DNA from: an uncultured cyanobacterium | GTDB taxonomy: Bacteria > Cyanobacteriota > Cyanobacteriia > Cyanobacteriales > Geitlerinemataceae | Length of the DNA: 48,038 nt | Reading direction: 5' to 3' | NCBI GenBank assembly: GCA_937899645.1 | Contig: CALCCD010000043.1 | Span: 1 to 48,038 of the forward strand | In this document: one piece after another, positions 43,619 to 48,038 of the stretch | Layout: each line of letters begins with the position of its first letter | Numbering within the stretch: the stretch's first letter is position 1 | The notes under the pieces: generated by a model | Told to the model about the DNA's origin: nothing | What the model saw: the letters and a program-made list of their open reading frames with translations, nothing else | The model's database searches: none | Position numbers and translations under genes: made by a program

Positions 43619-44815
43619 ATGCGCTTTCGTCGTTTCGGACGCACCGAATTGCAGATGCCCGTCTTCTCCTGCGGGGGAATGCGCTACCAGCACTCCTGGA
43701 ACGATCGCCCGCTGAGCGACATCCCCGCCGACGGGCAGGCTAACCTCGAGGCGACAATCCGCCGCTCCCTCGAACTCGACATCGTCCATATCGAAACTGC
43801 GCGCGGCTACGGCACATCCGAACTCCAGCTCGGTCAGGTGCTGCCAAAGTTGCCCCGCGAGCGCCTCATCGTCCAAACCAAGGTCGGCCCCCGCGAAGAT
43901 GCCGCTGAGTTCGAGTCGATGCTAAAGCAGTCTTTCGAGAACCTAAGCGTCGATCGCGTCGATCTGCTCGGCATCCACGGCATCAACCTGCCCGAACATC
44001 TCGACACGACCATGCGTCCCGGTGGCTGCATGGACGTGGTGCGTCGCTGGCAGAAGCAAGGCCGAATCGGCCACGTTGGCTTCTCCACCCACGGCCCGAC
44101 GGACATCATCGTCAAGGCGATCGAGACCGACGCCTTCGACTACGTGAACCTGCACTGGTACTACATCTTCCAGAAAAACTGGCCCGCGATCGAAGCTGCC
44201 GCCCGCCACGACATGGGCGTCTTTATCATCAGCCCCTCGAATAAAGGCGGGATGCTCTACGAAGCGCCGCAGAAACTGATTGACCTTTGTGCGCCGCTGA
44301 GCCCGATGGTCTTTAACAATTTGTTCTGCCTGAGCCACCCGCAGGTTCACACCCTCAGCCTAGGCACGGCTAAACCCAGCGACTTCGACGAGCACCTGAA
44401 GACCCTCGACCTGCTCGATCGCACGAGCGAAATCCTGCCGCCGATCCTCGATCGTCTCAAAGCCGCCGCGATCGACGCCCTCGGCGAGGAGTGGTATGAC
44501 ACCTGGAACCAAGGTCTTCCGCACTGGCAAGACGTACCGGGCGAAATCAACGTCGAAACCGTCCTCTGGCTGCGGAATCTGGCCGTTGCCTACGATATGA
44601 CCGAATATGGCAAGATGCGCTATAACCTGCTCGGCAGCGCCGGTCACTGGTTCCCCGGCAACAACGCCAAGAAAATCGCGGACTTCGAGGCCGATCGCTT
44701 TGCGCCGGTGCTGAAAAACAGTCCGTATCGCGATCGCATCCCGGCGCTGCTGCACGATGCCAACGATCGGCTGGGCGGTGAAGCGGTGAAGCGCCTGTCT
44801 CAGTCGGGGGATTGA
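43619..44815 (+). CDS. Aldo/keto reductase family protein
   Basis: A 398-residue TIM-barrel oxidoreductase. RFGRTELQMPVFSCGGMRYQ is the standard entry, HIETARGYGTSELQLGQVL has the catalytic Asp region with Tyr but Asp replaced by Glu-Thr, LIVQTKV has the Lys, and LLGIHGIN the His. Length exceeds a plain AKR (about 320): a C-terminal extension of about 90 residues (LPHWQDVPGEINVETVLWLR..) is present; it has no Cys cluster, unlike iron-sulfur forms. NADPH use and substrate are unknown. Start ATG at 43619. Confidence 0.85.
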   Translation: MRFRRFGRTELQMPVFSCGGMRYQHSWNDRPLSDIPADGQANLEATIRRSLELDIVHIETARGYGTSELQLGQVLPKLPRERLIVQTKVGPREDAAEFESMLKQSFENLSVDRVDLLGIHGINLPEHLDTTMRPGGCMDVVRRWQKQGRIGHVGFSTHGPTDIIVKAIETDAFDYVNLHWYYIFQKNWPAIEAAARHDMGVFIISPSNKGGMLYEAPQKLIDLCAPLSPMVFNNLFCLSHPQVHTLSLGTAKPSDFDEHLKTLDLLDRTSEILPPILDRLKAAAIDALGEEWYDTWNQGLPHWQDVPGEINVETVLWLRNLAVAYDMTEYGKMRYNLLGSAGHWFPGNNAKKIADFEADRFAPVLKNSPYRDRIPALLHDANDRLGGEAVKRLSQSGD

Positions 44816-44905
44816 GCAGAACGTTTGGCACGGGCTGCGGAATGCTCTGGAACACCCCTGTGGTTACAGCGACCCCCGCCCTTTAAGTTAGGCGAAGTAC
44901 GAGCG

Positions 44906-45904
44906 ATGCGATCGACCCTAGCCATGCTGGCTGTACTCCTTGGATTAACGGCTTGTAGCGTCCCCAGCGAACCGATCGGCACAGCTCCACAGGAGGAGCC
45001 CGTCGTTCGAGCGACATCGCCAGCAGCGACAGCGTCCGACCCCGCTGCGGAGCCCGCCAAAGACCAGCTCGATGTTTCCTTGCACGTTACTGGACTCCCC
45101 AACAACCGGGTGCGCGTTGAAGGAACAGTTATTGGAGCAAAGGCCGCGAGCTTCCGACTGAACGTCGAAGCAGCGAGGTCAGAAAGCGATTCAGAAAGCG
45201 AATTCGTACGAGAGACGACCGTCACGATCGCCGAGGACGGCTCGTTCCGTTCCGAAGCCCTCGAGCTTGCTGAAGGCTCGGAGAGTGAGGTATATCGAGT
45301 CACCTTATTCGTCCCGACCGAGCCACGATCGATGTCGTACGGAGCCGGAAGCGGCGAAGGCGTCCAGATGTTTAGCCCGCTCCAGATGATACATCCGGAG
45401 AAAGTCAACGAAGTTCCCGAAGGTATCCTCGCGTTCGAGCTTTCTTTTGGGGTGGGAGGACAGTCTACGGAGGCCGAGCGCGCCGCGTGGCGAGACGCTC
45501 AGCTCGCATCGTACCGCCAGTGGCAGACTAATCTCGAAGATTTAAAGGTGCGTCTCGACGAGCAGTTCGAGAATCCGGCCAGCGCAGCGCAATGGCAAGC
45601 CCGCTCCGAGCAGATTGATGCAGGGCTGTTGGCTTATCGCCAGCAGTTCGCAGAGCTGGGCTCGCTCGTCGAACATCGTGCGATCGGTGGGGCGCTCGAT
45701 GGCCTAGATCTGATGCTCGCCGAAGTCGAACGCCTCACGATCGAGCGGCAGCAAAATCCCAGAAATCCACTGCTTCGCCTTTTCCCGCAGCTCTTCTCGG
45801 GGGCTCTCGATACTAACGGCTACATTGAGGCGAAAAACACGTACATCAACGCCACGAACGATATTGAAGGCAACCTGATTCGGCCTCTCGAATTCGATCG
45901 ATAG
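44906..45904 (+). CDS. Lipoprotein of unknown function
   Basis: A 332-residue protein. MRSTLAMLAVLLGLTACS is a lipoprotein signal with lipobox LTAC (Cys 17), so the mature form is lipid-anchored. A Ser/Ala/Pro-rich spacer (about 18-50) leads to a beta-rich domain (VSLHVTGLPNNRVRVEGTVIG..) and then a long helical region from about 185. Translation start is taken at ATG 44906, not 44825, because the signal begins there. I do not recognise the family. It converges with the glycosyltransferase 16 bp away. Confidence 0.75.
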   Translation: MRSTLAMLAVLLGLTACSVPSEPIGTAPQEEPVVRATSPAATASDPAAEPAKDQLDVSLHVTGLPNNRVRVEGTVIGAKAASFRLNVEAARSESDSESEFVRETTVTIAEDGSFRSEALELAEGSESEVYRVTLFVPTEPRSMSYGAGSGEGVQMFSPLQMIHPEKVNEVPEGILAFELSFGVGGQSTEAERAAWRDAQLASYRQWQTNLEDLKVRLDEQFENPASAAQWQARSEQIDAGLLAYRQQFAELGSLVEHRAIGGALDGLDLMLAEVERLTIERQQNPRNPLLRLFPQLFSGALDTNGYIEAKNTYINATNDIEGNLIRPLEFDR

Positions 45905-45920
45905 CCAGCCAGCCTCCGAC

Positions 45921-47114
45921 CTATATATCCACCGATGGACGCGCCAGCGTCTGAGCCGCCTCGCGATGGCCGACCCCCTCGCGATCGGTGAAACTCGCAT
46001 ACAGCCCCTCGAGCCGGTTGATATTCCCCTCCAGCGTATAGCGCTCGAGGACGCGCTGGCGAGCCTTGTAACTGAGGATGCCCGCCATCTCCGGATGGTC
46101 GCGCAGCAGCGGCAGAATCGTCTGCAACTGTGCCGTCACTTTCTGCGGATCGAGGACGATACCCGCGCCTTTGTCTAGCACCTCGCCATCCGCTCCCACA
46201 TCCGTCGCAATACAAGCAATTCCACAGGCCATCGCCTCCAGTAGCGACAGCGACAGCCCCTCGACAAACGACGGCAGAATAAACACGTCCGCCCCACGCA
46301 AAATCTCGATGCGTCGCCGCTCGTCAGCCACGTAACCCAGCCAGCGCACGCCGTCTGCCTCGCCATAGCTCGCGCGTAGCGGCTCCGCCAGCGGCCCGTC
46401 TCCAACGATCAGCAGCCGACAAGTCTCGCCCATCTTGGCCAGCCGCCACGCCTTCAGCAGCGACTCGACGTTTTTCTCGATCGAGATGCGCCCCTGGTAC
46501 AAAAAAACCCGCTCCGTCCTAACTTGCAGCTTCAGCTCCGACGCACCGGGTGAATATTTCTTTGCGTCCACCCCATTGGGGATCACCACGACGCGATCGG
46601 GCGGAACGCCGAGCTGCACGAGCAAATCGCGCTGCACCTGCGAAAAGACGATCGTCATATCGTACTTGGCGAGACAGGGCGCGTGGAACTGGTATGCAAA
46701 GTGCTGCGTGTTCGAGGTCAGATTCCAGCGGCGGCGCGCGAACGGCGGGTGGAAAGTCGCCACGGACGGGATACCTAGCTCGCGGCAAATATCGGGCAGC
46801 ACGAAGTCCAGCGGCGAGAGCGCAAGCGACGCATGGACGATATCGGGCTGGAGCTGACGCAGCGCGTCAGCCAGCACCTGCTGCGACTTCAGCGTCGGAA
46901 TCGTATACAGCGTCGATTTGTACAAACAAGGCAACGAGATATGACGGGCGCGCTCGGCCCGCAGGTGCGCTGGCGAGCCGCCATCTGTCGCACCCTGAGA
47001 AAAGTGAAAAAAACTAACGTCGTATCCCCGATCGATTAACGCATTGGTAATCTCACGGCCATAGGTAACGTTGCCGCAGAAGGGAGACTTTTTTCCCAAC
47101 CAAGCGATGTGCAT
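45921..47114 (-). CDS. Family 4 glycosyltransferase
   Basis: A 397-residue GT-B enzyme. MHIAWLGKKSPFCGNVTYG begins the acceptor domain; RVVVIPNGVDAKKYSPG and ERVFLYQGRISIEKNVESLL are typical GT4 links, and FILPSFVEGLSLSLLEAMAC has the donor-binding Glu-x7-Glu motif (E-G-L-S-L-S-L-L-E). It transfers a sugar with retention, probably for lipid or exopolysaccharide; exact product unknown. It stands alone, divergent from the HIT gene over 193 bp. Confidence 0.88.
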   Translation of the reverse strand: MHIAWLGKKSPFCGNVTYGREITNALIDRGYDVSFFHFSQGATDGGSPAHLRAERARHISLPCLYKSTLYTIPTLKSQQVLADALRQLQPDIVHASLALSPLDFVLPDICRELGIPSVATFHPPFARRRWNLTSNTQHFAYQFHAPCLAKYDMTIVFSQVQRDLLVQLGVPPDRVVVIPNGVDAKKYSPGASELKLQVRTERVFLYQGRISIEKNVESLLKAWRLAKMGETCRLLIVGDGPLAEPLRASYGEADGVRWLGYVADERRRIEILRGADVFILPSFVEGLSLSLLEAMACGIACIATDVGADGEVLDKGAGIVLDPQKVTAQLQTILPLLRDHPEMAGILSYKARQRVLERYTLEGNINRLEGLYASFTDREGVGHREAAQTLARPSVDI

Positions 47115-47307
47115 ACCAGGGGAGTGACAGTTCGTGAACGCTTGCTAATGTACCAGGTAATTTCCGCTAATTGAGCCCGAGCTGCCATTCCAGCAGTACA
47201 GTGCCTCAACCAGGCGAGCGCTCCGTATCTCACCCCCACCCTCCGATCTCGTTCCGTATTCGGCTCGCCAATCCGCAAACTCTCATCAAGATTTCCCCCC
47301 AGCCGCC

Positions 47308-47652
47308 ATGTCCGACACGCTGTTCTCGAAAATTATCCGCCGCGAAATTCCCGCCGACATCGTTTACGAAGACGAGCTCTGCCTCGCCTTCCGCGACATC
47401 GCGCCCCAAGCGCCCACCCACGTTCTCGTTATCCCGAAAAAGCCGATTCCCCGGCTCTCCGAGGTAACGCCTGACGATACGGCCCTGCTCGGCCACCTGC
47501 TCGCCAAAGTCGCCACCATCGCCAGCGACCTCGGACTCGCCGACAGCGGCTACCGCATCGTTATCAATAATGGCGACGACGGCGGTCAAACGGTCGATCA
47601 CCTGCACCTGCATATCCTCGGCGGCCGCTCGATGCAGTGGCCACCGGGATGA
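47308..47652 (+). CDS. HIT family nucleotide-binding protein (HINT-like)
   Basis: A 114-residue protein with [31 protein letters not shown] and the histidine triad [10 protein letters not shown] (98-102 and flank), the HINT pattern. Such enzymes hydrolyse AMP-amino or AMP-lysine bonds; the cellular substrate is unknown. The size and order are those of a typical HINT. The 274 bp that follow lead to psbA. Confidence 0.93.
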   Translation: MSDTLFSKIIRREIPADIVYEDELCLAFRDIAPQAPTHVLVIPKKPIPRLSEVTPDDTALLGHLLAKVATIASDLGLADSGYRIVINNGDDGGQTVDHLHLHILGGRSMQWPPG

Positions 47653-47843
47653 GCCAGCGACTCACGCAAGCGCTCGCGCGGTGACGACCGACAGTCCGTA
47701 ACCAGTCCGCAACGTCAGCGCGAGTGGCGCTCTCATACGCGAAATGAGAAATCTCAGATTTATTCGCGATCGCCGAACCCCTTGTGAGACGGGCCCGGTC
47801 GGCAATCGCGACCTCGCCAACACTATCGAAATTGAGTCAAGAC

Positions 47844-47872
47844 TTTACAACTCGCAATAATCTAGCTATATT
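47844..47872 (+). promoter_or_regulatory. psbA promoter
   Basis: TTTACA (47844-47849), 17-bp spacer, TATATT (47867-47872), 54 bp before the psbA ATG. Close to the sigma70 consensus and consistent with known short psbA leaders. Confidence 0.75.
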
Positions 47873-47926
47873 GTTATCAGCGAAGGCAATCGGCCAACGC
47901 TAGAACCATTAAAACGCAATAATCAA

Positions 47927-48038
47927 ATGACGACTGTTCTACAGCAACGCGAATCCGCGTCTCTGTGGTCGCGCTTTTGTGAGTGGGTCACCAGCACCAA
48001 CAACCGCCTTTACGTCGGTTGGTTCGGAACGCTGATGA
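47927..48038 (+). CDS. psbA: Photosystem II D1 protein, N-terminal part (cut by window edge)
   Basis: ATG at 47927 opens [20 protein letters not shown] and continues [16 protein letters not shown], the conserved D1 N-terminus leading into helix A. D1 binds the manganese cluster and most photosystem II cofactors in the thylakoid membrane. Residues after M37 lie outside the window. An AT-rich promoter lies directly upstream. D1 is replaced often under light, and cyanobacteria usually have several copies; which isoform this is cannot be told from the fragment. Confidence 0.95.
   Translation, partial: MTTVLQQRESASLWSRFCEWVTSTNNRLYVGWFGTLM

Noticed and set aside
1-48038. Frequent GCGATCGC octamers as a possible CRISPR or array repeat
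   Set aside because: They are HIP1 sites, spread without regular spacing inside and between genes, as is normal in many cyanobacteria.

Overview
The window is chromosomal DNA from a cyanobacterium. The left edge cuts the start of psbD (leaving leftwards) and the right edge cuts the start of psbA (leaving rightwards), so both edges carry photosystem II core genes. A 46-residue high-light-inducible protein and many cyanobacteria-typical genes lie between (UPF0367, Zam-like RNase, DUF3536 GH57, DesC desaturase). GCGATCGC (HIP1) octamers are abundant almost everywhere, and base composition is high-GC except in a few patches. I cannot name the species from the sequence alone.

Layout: 1-4.1 kb, psbD start, UPF0367, an ECF/Cbi-type ABC ATPase, a YacP-like NYN nuclease, a secreted amidase and an anti-sigma-type ATPase. 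4.2-7.5 kb, a two-RCK potassium channel and, divergently, an ethylene-receptor-like diguanylate cyclase. 7.7-14.7 kb, a respiratory block: hli, ctaB and ctaA on the minus strand and ctaC, ctaD, ctaE on the plus strand, encoding the aa3-type oxidase and its heme A pathway; small palindromic elements sit between ctaC/ctaD and ctaD/ctaE. 15-17.6 kb, NAD(P)H-hydrate repair, a 2'-5' RNA ligase-like protein and a YciI gene with an internal stop. 17.6-22.4 kb looks accessory: a large LRR-Roc-COR protein with an AT-rich LRR half, a broken VapC with its antitoxin partner, and DUF29. 22.4-30 kb: the SRP RNA gene, GH57, DUF2993, rimM, and a 385-bp exact duplication of part of rimM that brackets a membrane-protein gene, then DUF4291 and an AT-rich methyltransferase. 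30-36.7 kb: glycosyltransferase, diheme cytochrome, a small membrane protein with GNAT, DesC, an IMPase-family enzyme and a plant-type LRR protein. 37-48 kb: TPR protein, Zam-like RNase with a strong leader hairpin, ubiX, YbjN, a lipoate ligase-like protein, aldo/keto reductase, lipoprotein, glycosyltransferase, HIT protein, psbA.

The most notable observations are: (1) a diguanylate cyclase whose N-terminal membrane domain retains every residue I recall as important for Cu(I)/ethylene binding in plant ETR1; (2) the exact 385-bp direct repeat of rimM flanking a membrane-protein gene; (3) the Zam-like RNase with a degraded catalytic aspartate cluster and a perfect 15-bp stem-loop just before its start codon; (4) the mosaic Roco protein beside a degraded toxin gene. 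No CRISPR array, transposase, prophage or tRNA gene was found.
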